In this document: positions 22,857 through 33,043 of the stretch, in pieces
Position numbering within the stretch: position 1 is the first letter of the stretch
Layout: each line of letters starts with the position of its first letter
Source of the DNA: an uncultured Lactobacillaceae bacterium
GTDB taxonomy: Bacteria; Bacillota; Bacilli; Lactobacillales; Lactobacillaceae
Assembly: GCA_945273735.1 (NCBI GenBank)
Contig: CALYPJ010000004.1
Coordinates: forward strand, 1-64,000
Direction: 5' to 3'
DNA length: 64,000 bases
The notes under the pieces: generated by a model
The model's input: only the letters and a program-made list of their open reading frames with translations
The model's database searches: none
What the model was told of the DNA's origin: nothing
Made by a program: the position numbers and the translations under genes

Positions 22857-23544
22857 TTTCTTTTAATCCAAAATTAGCAAAAGTTTTAATTTGTTTAAAA
22901 CCAGCTCTCTTTAAACCTTGTATATATTGAGACATTTCATAAGCACGTTCAATTTGTTGCTCAACGTACCTTTGATATGCGTTAACTTGCTCATCATATT
23001 TAAAAATAGTCAAATCATGAATAACTGAATGAGATAATTTACCAGGATAAGAATTCCATAACAATGAATTCTTTTGATCACTATAATTATAATAATAGTT
23101 GCGATAAATAACATCTGCTTGATAAAGTGACATTACATCAAAAAGTAAAATTCCATTAAAATTTAAACATTTATAAGCATTAATTAAAACCTTTTCAACC
23201 TCATCGAAATGATATAAATAATTTAATGAATCAGCAAAACAGGTAATAATATCAAATTTACCAATTCCATTCAAATCACGCATATCATGTTTAATAAAAA
23301 TAATATTACGAGCATTATCTGGTAATTTACTTGAAGCTATTGATAGCATCTCTTCCGAGAGATCCAATCCCATTACTTTATACCCATCTTTTAAGAGCAT
23401 AAATGAAAAATCTCCAGTACCACAAGCTAAATCTAAAACCTTTTTACTACCTAAAGGAGCAAAACGGTCAGTAAAATCAAGCCATTTATAATAAAGACTT
23501 TTATCCATTAGCTCATCATAAATTTCAGCAAACGATTTATACAT
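22810..23544 (-). CDS. yqeM: Class I SAM-dependent methyltransferase, YqeM-type
   Basis: 244 aa; VLDLACGTGDFSFML; gene order with rsfS and yqeK. Confidence 0.9.
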   Translation of the reverse strand: MYKSFAEIYDELMDKSLYYKWLDFTDRFAPLGSKKVLDLACGTGDFSFMLLKDGYKVMGLDLSEEMLSIASSKLPDNARNIIFIKHDMRDLNGIGKFDIITCFADSLNYLYHFDEVEKVLINAYKCLNFNGILLFDVMSLYQADVIYRNYYYNYSDQKNSLLWNSYPGKLSHSVIHDLTIFKYDEQVNAYQRYVEQQIERAYEMSQYIQGLKRAGFKQIKTFANFGLKEIDQKTRRWFFVAQKS

Positions 23545-23905
23545 GTAAATTCAACCATTTACTAATATTAATTTGTTTTGCTGCACTCCAAAGTCGCTCC
23601 AAATTATAAAATTGACGCTTTTCTGGAGTAAAGATATGAATAACTAAATCTCCGAAATCTAATAAAATCCATTCAGATTTTGCTTGTCCCTCAACACGTT
23701 TGATATCCAAGCCATCCTTTTCAGCTATATCAACTAAATCCTTACTTAAAGCTTCCAATAGTCTTATATTTCTTGCATCCATAATTAAAAAATAATCAGC
23801 TAAAGTACTAATACCTGACAAGTCAAGTAAAACGATATTATTAGCCTGTTTTTGGTCAGCCTTTTTTACTAAATCTTCTACTGTATTATTTAACAAATTG
23901 GTCAA
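23537..23905 (-). CDS. rsfS: Ribosomal silencing factor RsfS
   Basis: 122 aa; DYFLIMDARNIR; EWILLDFGDLVIHIF. Confidence 0.95.
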   Translation of the reverse strand: MTNLLNNTVEDLVKKADQKQANNIVLLDLSGISTLADYFLIMDARNIRLLEALSKDLVDIAEKDGLDIKRVEGQAKSEWILLDFGDLVIHIFTPEKRQFYNLERLWSAAKQINISKWLNLHV

Positions 23906-24510
23906 TTTTCCTCCATTTTTTTAATCAATTTATAAGCGGTTGAATCTTTTGTGTAAAGAGTATTATAAGTTAATAACATTTGTGGATGCACTTTCTTGCC
24001 TTGATTCATCAAAAGATTAACACTATTTATAATTTCGAATAGTACGGCTGCGTCAAGATTTTGATTAGCAATTTTTCTTGCTAATTCTACTTCCTTAAAG
24101 TTACGATGCGGTTCAATATAATCAGCTACAAAAACAATTTTAGCTAAAGTATCCATTTGAGGATCTGAAATTGTATGATAACGAACTGCATTTAAAATTT
24201 CAATATCAGTAACATGATATTCATGCTGCAATAAATCCGCTCCTAAAAATCCATGCCAAACTCCTAAATTATAATTTAAAAGTTCAGGATTATAATGATT
24301 TTGTTTTATTAAATTAATAAAAATCTCTTTAGGGGTTTCTTTATAAAAATCATGTAAAAGACCAGCTAATTTAGCCTTTTTTGAATTCACTTGATATTTT
24401 TTTGCCAATTGTTCAGCCGTTTTTGCGACCCCAAGACAATGGTGATATCGTTTAGGTGATAAATGTTTTTCTTCTAATCTACTAAAAAATTGATATGAAT
24501 TATCAGGCAT
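23902..24510 (-). CDS. yqeK: HD-domain hydrolase YqeK
   Basis: 202 aa; RYHHCLGVAKTAEQLA; GLLHDFYKE HD motif. Confidence 0.93.
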   Translation of the reverse strand: MPDNSYQFFSRLEEKHLSPKRYHHCLGVAKTAEQLAKKYQVNSKKAKLAGLLHDFYKETPKEIFINLIKQNHYNPELLNYNLGVWHGFLGADLLQHEYHVTDIEILNAVRYHTISDPQMDTLAKIVFVADYIEPHRNFKEVELARKIANQNLDAAVLFEIINSVNLLMNQGKKVHPQMLLTYNTLYTKDSTAYKLIKKMEEN

Positions 24511-25135
24511 AAAGATTTTCCTTTAAAATATAACGAAACACTTGATCAGGTACTAAATAGCGAATCGTCATTTTATTTCGTAACCGTTTACGAATATCCG
24601 AACTTGAAATATTAATAGCAGGAACATCAACCCAAGTAATTGGAACTTTCGAACGTAGGACAAAATTATATCTACGAGTACCTATTAACTTCACATAATC
24701 TAATAATCTAGTTGAAAATGTTCCCATACTAATCGAATTAATAAACTCGCTACCAGCAATCCAATAATATATTGTTTCAGGATTCTTTTCATGAAGCATT
24801 CGAAAAAGGTCCTCTAAATTTTTAGGATTTTCAAATAGCATTTTAGAATATAATAATTCAAAGTGATCATTATCACGAATACTATCCTTAATCATTGTTA
24901 AACGATGAAAATCTTTCTTAGAATCATTCTCGATGATATCATGATGAGTCACCGGAATAAAATATATTTTTTTTAAATGTAAATATTCCCAAATATTTTC
25001 AGCAATTGCTAAATGACCCAAATGAATTGGATCAAACTTGCCAGTAAAAAGTCCTACAGCTTGTGGTTCATGATTAGTTTTTAATTTTTCTTTAGGTAGA
25101 GTTAAAATAATATTCTCTTTTTTTACTTGATTCAT
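24503..25135 (-). CDS. nadD: Nicotinate-nucleotide adenylyltransferase family, divergent
   Basis: 210 aa; GLFTGKFDPIHLGHLAIAENIW; ISSSDIRKRL; LVPDQVFRYI; located next to yqeK. Confidence 0.82.
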   Translation of the reverse strand: MNQVKKENIILTLPKEKLKTNHEPQAVGLFTGKFDPIHLGHLAIAENIWEYLHLKKIYFIPVTHHDIIENDSKKDFHRLTMIKDSIRDNDHFELLYSKMLFENPKNLEDLFRMLHEKNPETIYYWIAGSEFINSISMGTFSTRLLDYVKLIGTRRYNFVLRSKVPITWVDVPAINISSSDIRKRLRNKMTIRYLVPDQVFRYILKENLYA

Positions 25136-25149
25136 CGTTTACTCCTTAT

Positions 25150-26271
25150 CTAAATCAAAGAATCTCGTCGATTAATTGTTAACTCTTTGTTAAAATTTAA
25201 GCAAATTTTTTTACCTTTCGTTATAGAAATCCAACCCAAACCAGAAAAAACTAAGTCAGTTTTATACGAAAAATTTTCTATTTTAGTAGCAATATCAATT
25301 TTGCAAGGGTCAACACTTCTTTCTTTAGGCGGAATTAAGATTTCACCAAAGTGTTTAACAAAAAATTCTTGATTGTCATGATTAGTTTTTTTACGATGCA
25401 AACGCACCTGCTCATTAAAATAAAAAGTAAATGATGCTTTTGGACCATCAAGATAGTCAAGCCAACCAAAACCACCTACGAAAATACTTTGTCCTGCATC
25501 CAGTTGATATGTAACAGGCCGAATTCGACGATTAGGCAAAATTAATTTCCAATCTGACAATTTAAGAAAGGATAGCGACTGATTTTTTAAAACTAATCCA
25601 GGAGTATCTACCCATGTTTGATCACCATTTTGAAAAGTTAATAGATTTAAAGTAGTGCCTGGTAATGCAGAAATAGCCGGCTCAGTAATATTCTGATTTT
25701 GGCTTTTAATTAATGCGTTAATCAAACTTGATTTTCCAACATTAGCATTACCTACAAAATAAATCTTATTTTTCTTAACTTCCTGATCTAAAATTTGATA
25801 AAGTAAATCAATGTTATATTTAGTTTTCGCACTAACAGGTACAATATATTGCAAATTAATTTTATTAGCTTTAGCTGTCTTGCGTACCCAATTTTGAATT
25901 GCCGATATTTTATAATCACGAGGTAAGTCCTCAATTTTATTAATAACAATAATAAAATTATTTTTATCTGGAAATTTTTTTAGCCAATTAAAAAAATCCT
26001 GAGATAAATCAAATATATCTGTTACTGCAATAATTGTAACCCCCGATGGTATTCGAGAAATAATTTTTTCAAAATCATTAACTTGGATAGTCAATGGAGT
26101 TACTTCTTTATAGTGTATTAATTTAAAACATCTTTTACATAAAATTGGTTGCTGCTTTGAAATTAAATTAATTAAATTACGATGTTCCAAATATCCAGGC
26201 TGCTGTGGTGCAATTTCTTGAATTTGTGAACCGCAACCGCGGCATTGAAAATGACCTAATTTATTTTCCAT
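25150..26271 (-). CDS. yqeH: Circularly permuted GTPase YqeH
   Basis: 373 aa; CRGCG..CKRC zinc finger; NKIEDLP before G1 GNANVGKSSLINALI. Confidence 0.95.
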   Translation of the reverse strand: MENKLGHFQCRGCGSQIQEIAPQQPGYLEHRNLINLISKQQPILCKRCFKLIHYKEVTPLTIQVNDFEKIISRIPSGVTIIAVTDIFDLSQDFFNWLKKFPDKNNFIIVINKIEDLPRDYKISAIQNWVRKTAKANKINLQYIVPVSAKTKYNIDLLYQILDQEVKKNKIYFVGNANVGKSSLINALIKSQNQNITEPAISALPGTTLNLLTFQNGDQTWVDTPGLVLKNQSLSFLKLSDWKLILPNRRIRPVTYQLDAGQSIFVGGFGWLDYLDGPKASFTFYFNEQVRLHRKKTNHDNQEFFVKHFGEILIPPKERSVDPCKIDIATKIENFSYKTDLVFSGLGWISITKGKKICLNFNKELTINRRDSLI

Positions 26272-26789
26272 TGAATATCCTTTGCTTTTTCAATTCTTTT
26301 TTTAAAAGGTTTCTCCAAAAAACGATTAATTTTTGTATTCCAATTATCAGATTCAACTAGCGGATCAACTAAGACAGTTTTTATACGAGCTGTCACCCCA
26401 GCAAAAAGATCCGTTAAAACTTGATCTCCAACTAATATTACTTCATTGCGAGAAAGTTTTAATTTATTTAAAGCCCGATTAATTCCAAATGGTAGTGGCT
26501 TTAAAGATGAAGCAACAAAAGGAATATCTAAATTCTTTACTGCCTTGGCTACCCGTTTACGATTGTTATTTGAAACAACAATAACAGGTATATTTGCATC
26601 TTTTAATGTGTTTATCCATTGTTTAGCCATAAAATCAGAATTCTTAAGATTCCAAGCTATTAAAGTATTATCAAGGTCAGAAATAACTCCTTTTATATTA
26701 TGTGCTTTTAAAGATGAAGGATCCAAATCAGTAAACTTTTTAGTAGTCCAAGTTGGATAGTACCACTTATGTGGACGCTGATTTTTCAT
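26256..26789 (-). CDS. yqeG: HAD-superfamily phosphatase YqeG
   Basis: 177 aa; SDLDNTLIAW; VGDQVLTDLFAG. Confidence 0.94.
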   Translation of the reverse strand: MKNQRPHKWYYPTWTTKKFTDLDPSSLKAHNIKGVISDLDNTLIAWNLKNSDFMAKQWINTLKDANIPVIVVSNNNRKRVAKAVKNLDIPFVASSLKPLPFGINRALNKLKLSRNEVILVGDQVLTDLFAGVTARIKTVLVDPLVESDNWNTKINRFLEKPFKKRIEKAKDIQWKIN

Positions 26790-26865
26790 TAGTTATTTTA
26801 TACTCCAATTATTAAATCTTTTTTTAGTTTAATACTTTTTTTTCTATTCACCAAAATTTCTCAAT

Positions 26866-26894
26866 GAAAAAGTCAGATCACTTTGATCTGACTT
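26866..26894 (-). terminator. Terminator downstream of the 116-aa ORF
   Basis: AGTCAGATCA/TGATCTGACT perfect 10-bp stem, 3-nt loop, T-tract; the stem reaches the stop codon. Confidence 0.85.
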
Positions 26895-27243
26895 AGATTT
26901 TTTCACGTTCAATAAGTGATATACGGTTAAAAACGCGTTCCAATTCGTCGCTACTTATGCCACTATTTTTTAAATCTTGAGGTTTTAAATCCTTTAAAAC
27001 TGTAATAGTCTTTTTACCTAAAACAACAAATTCAGTAGTTGACATTTGAGAACGCCAAGAAAAAAGCTTTTTAAGTGCCAAAGAATATTTACGCTTTTTT
27101 ATTAAACGGTTTAATTCTTTTTCCCAATAATTTTCTTTTTTTAAAGAATTAACAAAAATTTTATTGGAAATGGATTTTGATGTAAATAGTTTAATATTGT
27201 GAACCAAATTTTTTATGGTATTGGGAAGCTCTATCTGGCTCAT
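26893..27243 (-). CDS. Hypothetical protein, coupled to divIVA
   Basis: 116 aa, basic; start overlaps the divIVA stop by 1 nt (TAATG); terminator follows. Confidence 0.8.
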   Translation of the reverse strand: MSQIELPNTIKNLVHNIKLFTSKSISNKIFVNSLKKENYWEKELNRLIKKRKYSLALKKLFSWRSQMSTTEFVVLGKKTITVLKDLKPQDLKNSGISSDELERVFNRISLIEREKI

Positions 27244-28229
27244 TAATTTAATTCCTTACTTTGATTTGATTCTGGCATCTTAGATTGTTCATTTGATGTT
27301 AAATTACTTGTAACTGAATTATTTTGCGAATTTGGTGACACAAAGTTCGAATTTTCAGAATTAACCATAAATCCGGGATCGCCAGATTGTATTTCTGGTG
27401 TATCAGAAAAGTTTTTGACATTATGATTTAATTGCGATTCAACTGATTCATTTTTATTGTTCATTTGATAATCATTAATTTTATTATAATCAGTTGAATT
27501 ATTAATATTTTCAGTAGTTTCTGCTACTGAAGACGCAGAATTAATTTGAGCTTGTTCATTAAAATTATTCATTGAGTGTATTGAATCAGAATTATCAGTA
27601 GTAGAATCAGCTAAATTTCCTTGATTTACATCTAATTTTAAATCAGGGTTTTCTTGCAATAAAGATTTAGTTACATCATCATAAGCGTCTGAAGATTTAT
27701 AATGTTTGAAGCTTGCTAAATCATTAGAAAAATGAGATTCTAATAAATCTATCCAATCTTGATCATTAGCTGCATTTAACTGTCCCTGAAGAGTTTTTAA
27801 TAATTGTTGGTGAAACTTCTTTAATCCATCTTCAATTGCTTGACCTTTTTGTAATAACTCATGTTTTCGACCTATAGCTTCATCTTGAATTTGATTAGCT
27901 TTATCAGTTGCCGCCTTAAGAATTTTTTTGGAATCATTCTCAGCATCGTAAATAATCCGATCTCGCTCCTTTTCAGCATCCTTTTTAACTTGATCCGCAG
28001 TTTGTTGAGCAATTAAGATTGATTTATTTAATGCATCTTGCAATCCAGAAAAATATTTTACTTTTTCCTGAGCAGCCGCTAATTGATTTTTCAAGGCGGC
28101 GTTATCATCTAAAGTTCGTGCATAATTATCATTAATCTCATCTAAAAAATCATTCACTTCATTTTCATTAAATCCTCTTAGACTTCGACTAAAATCTTTA
28201 TTTGCAATATCTTCAGGTGTAAGTGCCAT
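27243..28229 (-). CDS. divIVA: DivIVA-domain cell-division protein
   Basis: 328 aa; MALTPEDIANKDFSRSLRGFNENEVNDFLDEI; coiled coil; Asn/Ser-rich C-terminus. Confidence 0.95.
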   Translation of the reverse strand: MALTPEDIANKDFSRSLRGFNENEVNDFLDEINDNYARTLDDNAALKNQLAAAQEKVKYFSGLQDALNKSILIAQQTADQVKKDAEKERDRIIYDAENDSKKILKAATDKANQIQDEAIGRKHELLQKGQAIEDGLKKFHQQLLKTLQGQLNAANDQDWIDLLESHFSNDLASFKHYKSSDAYDDVTKSLLQENPDLKLDVNQGNLADSTTDNSDSIHSMNNFNEQAQINSASSVAETTENINNSTDYNKINDYQMNNKNESVESQLNHNVKNFSDTPEIQSGDPGFMVNSENSNFVSPNSQNNSVTSNLTSNEQSKMPESNQSKELN

Positions 28230-28244
28230 TTCATAACCTCCAGG

Positions 28245-28991
28245 CTATACTTTTTGATAAGCGATCAATATTTTACCTTTTTTTGATCGACCAACAATTT
28301 TTTTCATTTTAATTTTAGCAAATCCTCGTACTGTTATTAAATCATTTTCCGTTAAAAGATATGTAGATTTATTAACTAACTTAAAGTTAACAAAAACCTG
28401 ATTTTGAACAATTAAGTGTTGTACTTTATTGCGCGATAAGTTAATTGTTTTCGCTAAAAACGCATCTAACCTTAAAGAAGCAACTACAATGTTTTTAAGT
28501 GATTCAGTAGATTTAGGTATAATTAATTGTCTAGGACTAATTATTTTAAAATTAAGAATATTTTGCCTAATTTTAAATGATTGAATCAAAAAAAATTTAA
28601 CAATCGACTTTTTGACAGCAATTTGAACTGAACTATCAGTTAATAAAATATCACCTATAACTTGCCTTTTTAAACCATTATGCATTAAAGTACCTAAAAC
28701 TTGGCGATGAGTTAGGGAATTAAATGCATTAATAGATGCTGCAACCCATACCAACTGGTAATCTTCCATAGATAATACATCTTTATCATTTAAGGCTTTT
28801 ACCAAAACAATTTTTCTTTCAGCTTGTGGATATCCTCCATAAAAAGATAAATCCACTTTTTGATGTTCATTTGACCATAACTGCTGTTCAAAAGGGTTCA
28901 AAAAATTGCTGACATAAATTTGTTTTTTTGAACAAACCCTCTGAACAGCATTTTTTATCTGATTGATTTCTATATTTGATTCAGTTGTCAA
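28245..28991 (-). CDS. ylmH: YlmH, S4-domain RNA-binding protein
   Basis: 248 aa; FYGGYPQAERKIV; C-terminal S4 domain; between yggT and divIVA. Confidence 0.9.
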   Translation of the reverse strand: MTTESNIEINQIKNAVQRVCSKKQIYVSNFLNPFEQQLWSNEHQKVDLSFYGGYPQAERKIVLVKALNDKDVLSMEDYQLVWVAASINAFNSLTHRQVLGTLMHNGLKRQVIGDILLTDSSVQIAVKKSIVKFFLIQSFKIRQNILNFKIISPRQLIIPKSTESLKNIVVASLRLDAFLAKTINLSRNKVQHLIVQNQVFVNFKLVNKSTYLLTENDLITVRGFAKIKMKKIVGRSKKGKILIAYQKV

Positions 28992-28995
28992 TGAA

Positions 28996-29271
28996 TTAAA
29001 TTCCCAACAAAATAAATCTAAAAATTACTCTAAACAACTCACAAAGTAATAAAACGATAACCGGAGAAAAATCAATTCCAAAAACTGGGGGAATAAAACG
29101 ACTTACGATATTTTCAAAAGGTTCAGTAATATGCCGCAAAATTTCCCCAAATCGAGAATTGTAGAGAGGAGGAATCCAAGATAAAAAAGCAGTAACAACA
29201 ATTAATAACATATAAATGTAAATTAATCGATCACCAACTAAATAAATTACTTGTAAAATTTGATTTATCAA
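28996..29271 (-). CDS. yggT: YggT-family membrane protein
   Basis: 91 aa; WIPPLYNSRFGEILRHITEPFENIVSRFIPPVFGIDFSPVI. Confidence 0.93.
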   Translation of the reverse strand: MINQILQVIYLVGDRLIYIYMLLIVVTAFLSWIPPLYNSRFGEILRHITEPFENIVSRFIPPVFGIDFSPVIVLLLCELFRVIFRFILLGI

Positions 29272-29681
29272 ATATTTGACTCACTATCATTAAAATTTGC
29301 TTCAACATCAAAATTATTAGGCGTACATAAATAAATTTGCGGACTAACTTTTTGAGTTGTTCCGTCCATCGCACAAGTAGCACCACTCAAAAAATCAATA
29401 ATTCGTTTAGCCTGTTCAGCTTCAATTCGTTCAAAATTAACAACTACTGCAAAATCACTCTTTAATTTATTAACGATTTCAGTAGCATCACTATAAATGC
29501 GAGGCTCAACTACTATAATTTTACTTTGATCCATATCCGTTTTTTTTGATCCTTTTTGTTTGCTCATTGGAATTACCTTATTTTCTGATTCATCTTCTTG
29601 GTAATTTTCAGTTTGCTCTTCTTCATATTCATCTTCATCAGAACCAAAAATATTTTTTAGGATGCTTTTATTAAATGCCAT
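29268..29681 (-). CDS. sepF: Cell division protein SepF
   Basis: 137 aa; VVEPRIYSDATEIVNKLK; RIIDFLSGATCAMDGTTQKV. Confidence 0.95.
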   Translation of the reverse strand: MAFNKSILKNIFGSDEDEYEEEQTENYQEDESENKVIPMSKQKGSKKTDMDQSKIIVVEPRIYSDATEIVNKLKSDFAVVVNFERIEAEQAKRIIDFLSGATCAMDGTTQKVSPQIYLCTPNNFDVEANFNDSESNI

Positions 29682-29698
29682 AATTGTTCCTCAAATTA

Positions 29699-30910
29699 TT
29701 ATTTATTGTTTCTTCTTAAAAATGGTGGCACATCATCATCATCAACATCTTCATGACTTTCATCAGAATGATCATGATTACCATTAAATACTTCAAAATT
29801 TGAATTCATAAAAGAATTTTTTTGCGAATCACTACTTTTATCTTGCCTTTGAGTATCATTAGAAAGAACTTGATTATCACGCCAATCAACTACTTTATTA
29901 TTATCATTAGATTCAACTTTTTTACTTGAAACATTTGTTTTAGGACTTCCTGAGGAATCAATACCTGTAGCAATCAAAGTAACCTTAATTTTATCATCAA
30001 AATTATCATCAATAGATGCTCCAAAAATTACATTGACATCATTAGAAGCACGTTGAGCAACGGTATCAGCAGCAGCTTGGATATCAAAAATAGTTAAATT
30101 ACTGCCACCAACTATATTTAGTAAAACTTGTTTAGCTCCAGTAATATCACTTTCTAAAAGGGGTGAAGCTACTGCAGCCTCAGTAGCTTCATCAATTGCA
30201 TTATCACCACTACCTGTACCTATGCCAATTACTGCAGTACCTTGATTTTCCATTACAGTCCGTACATCATTTAGATCAAGATTCACCAATCCAGTTTCAG
30301 TAATTGTATCAGTAATGCCTTCAACACCTTGACGTAAAACATCATCAGCAACTGAAAATGCTTCTTTTAATCCAGTTTTTTTATCCACTAAAGATAAAAG
30401 ATTATCATTTGAAATTACAACTAGGGTATCAACATTTGATTTCATTGCAGCTATCCCAGTCATTGCAAACTGTGAACGCTTAGTCCCTTCGAATTTAAAT
30501 GGACGTGTAACAACTCCAACCGTAAGAGCCCCTAAGTCTTTAGCAATTTTAGAAATTACTGGAGCGGCACCGGTTCCAGTGCCACCACCCATTCCAGCAG
30601 TAACAAAAATCATATCTGCACCTTGTAAAGCATTTCTAATTTCTTCTTCACTTTCAAGAGCAGCTTTTTGACCAACTTCGGGATCTGAGCCAGCACCCAA
30701 TCCATTAGTTAATTTTGGTCCTAATTGAATATGTTGATTAACTTTGGAAGAAGCTAAAGCCTGACGATCAGTATTAGCAACAAAAAACTCCACACCTTTA
30801 ACGTTTTCTTCTACCATTCGATTAACCGCATTACCTCCGGCACCACCGACTCCGATTACTTTAATTTTAGCACCATCTTGCTTTTCGGTTACTTCCTGCT
30901 GATTATCCAT
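29699..30910 (-). CDS. ftsZ: Cell division GTPase FtsZ
   Basis: 403 aa; [11 protein letters not shown] tubulin signature; C-terminal [14 protein letters not shown]. Confidence 0.99.
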   Translation of the reverse strand: MDNQQEVTEKQDGAKIKVIGVGGAGGNAVNRMVEENVKGVEFFVANTDRQALASSKVNQHIQLGPKLTNGLGAGSDPEVGQKAALESEEEIRNALQGADMIFVTAGMGGGTGTGAAPVISKIAKDLGALTVGVVTRPFKFEGTKRSQFAMTGIAAMKSNVDTLVVISNDNLLSLVDKKTGLKEAFSVADDVLRQGVEGITDTITETGLVNLDLNDVRTVMENQGTAVIGIGTGSGDNAIDEATEAAVASPLLESDITGAKQVLLNIVGGSNLTIFDIQAAADTVAQRASNDVNVIFGASIDDNFDDKIKVTLIATGIDSSGSPKTNVSSKKVESNDNNKVVDWRDNQVLSNDTQRQDKSSDSQKNSFMNSNFEVFNGNHDHSDESHEDVDDDDVPPFLRRNNK

Positions 30911-30922
30911 GATTCCTCCAAA

Positions 30923-32242
30923 TTATTCAAATAAATTATATATCCATTTTTTTAATGAAGACATAATACCTTTATTTTTTTTACTTTTAACTTTTATTTC
31001 AGCTTCCGAAGTTAAATCCCCTTCTGATTCAATTGCTTGTTCCGTCTGCCTTCCAGAAGGAGTGGCTTCATGAAAATTAAAATTTAATGTTTCTTCTAGC
31101 GTCTTTTGTACTTTAGAAATATGGAGTGTATGAATTATTAATCCATAAACTACAGTATAAATTTGATTTCTAACTCCAATTTGATCAGGAACATAAATTG
31201 TAATTTGCTTTTCTAATAATTTACTAACCTGATCTTTAGTACCAGGGAGTGCTGAATTTCCACCAGTAATAATTATACCCCCTGGTAAATTAAACGCACT
31301 AGATGAAACTAAAATTTGTTTAACTTTATCAAAAATTTGTTCAAAACGTGCTCCAATGATTTCAGATAAATATTGATCACTAATTTCAATTTCTTTAACT
31401 CTATCTAAAGACTTAATAACAAAAGATTCTCCAGCTGGAATATCTTGTGATCTTAAACTTCCATAATCTATCTTAACAGTTTCAGCATCTTGGTTACTTA
31501 TTTGCAAAACTTTTGAAATATCAGAAGTTACATTTTTTCCACCTTCAAAAATTGTGTCACTAACTTGCAAACAACCATTTTGAAATACATTTACACTCGT
31601 TTCTCCACTACCAGCATCGATGAGAACTGTACCCATTTCTCTTTGAGCACCACTCAATGCAACAGCAGCTATTGCCACGGGATTTAATACAACATTCCTT
31701 ACAGTAAATCCGGCACCTTTTATAGCTTTAATAATATTTTGAAAAATCGTTTTCGGAATTGAATAAGCCAAACATTTAATGCTCAACGACATCCCCATCA
31801 TTCCAAATGGATCATGAATTCCATCAAAATTATCTACAATAAATTCCTCACTAGAAAATCCAACAAAATCTCGATCCAATACTTGATGTTTACCTAAAAT
31901 TTGAGTTACTAAATTTCGTAAATCTTCTTCCGTGATCTCTCGAGGGTTATCTCCAAGTTTAAGTGATCCCTTTAATTCTTCAATTGTTAAATGTCCTGTA
32001 GGAATGCCTACAGTTACTTGATCCATAGGAATCTGACTTTTTTTATTCAAATCAGCTTGGGCAGCTTTAATATCGGTGATAGTTTGATCAATATCAACAA
32101 TCATGCCTTTATTAACTCCTTTAGATTCCGCCACCCCAACCCCAACTACATTCATACTATTATTTGCAGCTTGAATTGCGATGATTTTTATAAAGGCAGT
32201 TCCTATATCGATCCCAACAAATACTTGAGATTCATTATTCAA
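30923..32242 (-). CDS. ftsA: Cell division protein FtsA
   Basis: 439 aa; VGIDIGTAFIK; C-terminal amphipathic helix MSSLKKWIYNLFE. Confidence 0.97.
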   Translation of the reverse strand: MNNESQVFVGIDIGTAFIKIIAIQAANNSMNVVGVGVAESKGVNKGMIVDIDQTITDIKAAQADLNKKSQIPMDQVTVGIPTGHLTIEELKGSLKLGDNPREITEEDLRNLVTQILGKHQVLDRDFVGFSSEEFIVDNFDGIHDPFGMMGMSLSIKCLAYSIPKTIFQNIIKAIKGAGFTVRNVVLNPVAIAAVALSGAQREMGTVLIDAGSGETSVNVFQNGCLQVSDTIFEGGKNVTSDISKVLQISNQDAETVKIDYGSLRSQDIPAGESFVIKSLDRVKEIEISDQYLSEIIGARFEQIFDKVKQILVSSSAFNLPGGIIITGGNSALPGTKDQVSKLLEKQITIYVPDQIGVRNQIYTVVYGLIIHTLHISKVQKTLEETLNFNFHEATPSGRQTEQAIESEGDLTSEAEIKVKSKKNKGIMSSLKKWIYNLFE

Positions 32243-32317
32243 ATACCCGGCCTCCTACGGATTATTCTAAACTCATTCTACCATATGAAAAAGCATGGAA
32301 ACGAAAGCTTTTTCAAT

Positions 32318-33043
32318 TCATTCTAATTTTCTAACAAAAGTTCCAACTTCTAAATCAATTAACAATTTTTCTTTATGATTTCTTGTAAAAAAAGAATAAT
32401 TAGCAATTTTATTACTAATTGTTGTCAAATCCCCAATTACTTTGTTCCCATCATTCATATTTAAAGTAATTTGATTAGGATTAATAGTTGAATGTGTTAA
32501 CTTAATTTCAGAAATATTATTTTTTACCGAAGCTGGAATTTTCTGAAAAACAGTGGCAATTCGTTGAATTTCCTCCTTTGTTTTAAAATTATCAAAAATT
32601 GGACGATTTTGATAAATTTTCTTTTTTAATAGATGATCAACATTTCCATTTGTAAAAACTGATCGATAATATTTATTTTTTTGAATATAGCCAATAATTT
32701 GAAATTCAGTTACTTTTATTTTCACCGAATTAAAATCATGCAATTCTAAACTTATTTGATTAATTTGAGGAATGTTTTTTTTTATTTGTTTTTTAATTTT
32801 TTTTTGATTAAAAAATATTTGAAAAACGTTTTGGTTAACTTTTAATTTTGATGCATCAATAATTTCTTGAGCAGGAATTTCATCATTACCATCTACATTA
32901 ATTACTCTAATCAAATTCAAATGCAACAAAAAATAAACACATCCAACAATCCCTATGATATTTAATAATACCACGATTGCAGTTTTAAAAATATAGCTAG
33001 AACTTATTTTTCTAAAATAAAAATTATTTTCTACTGTCTTCAT
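32318..33043 (-). CDS. divIB: Cell division protein DivIB/FtsQ
   Basis: 241 aa; TM plus POTRA (FtsQ) domain; between murG and ftsA. Confidence 0.93.
   Translation of the reverse strand: MKTVENNFYFRKISSSYIFKTAIVVLLNIIGIVGCVYFLLHLNLIRVINVDGNDEIPAQEIIDASKLKVNQNVFQIFFNQKKIKKQIKKNIPQINQISLELHDFNSVKIKVTEFQIIGYIQKNKYYRSVFTNGNVDHLLKKKIYQNRPIFDNFKTKEEIQRIATVFQKIPASVKNNISEIKLTHSTINPNQITLNMNDGNKVIGDLTTISNKIANYSFFTRNHKEKLLIDLEVGTFVRKLE

Noticed and set aside
26446-26760. 104-aa plus-strand ORF
   Set aside because: Antisense to yqeG; explained by codon composition of the true gene.
31991-32326. 111-aa plus-strand ORF
   Set aside because: Antisense to the start of ftsA; no coding signal beyond an open frame.
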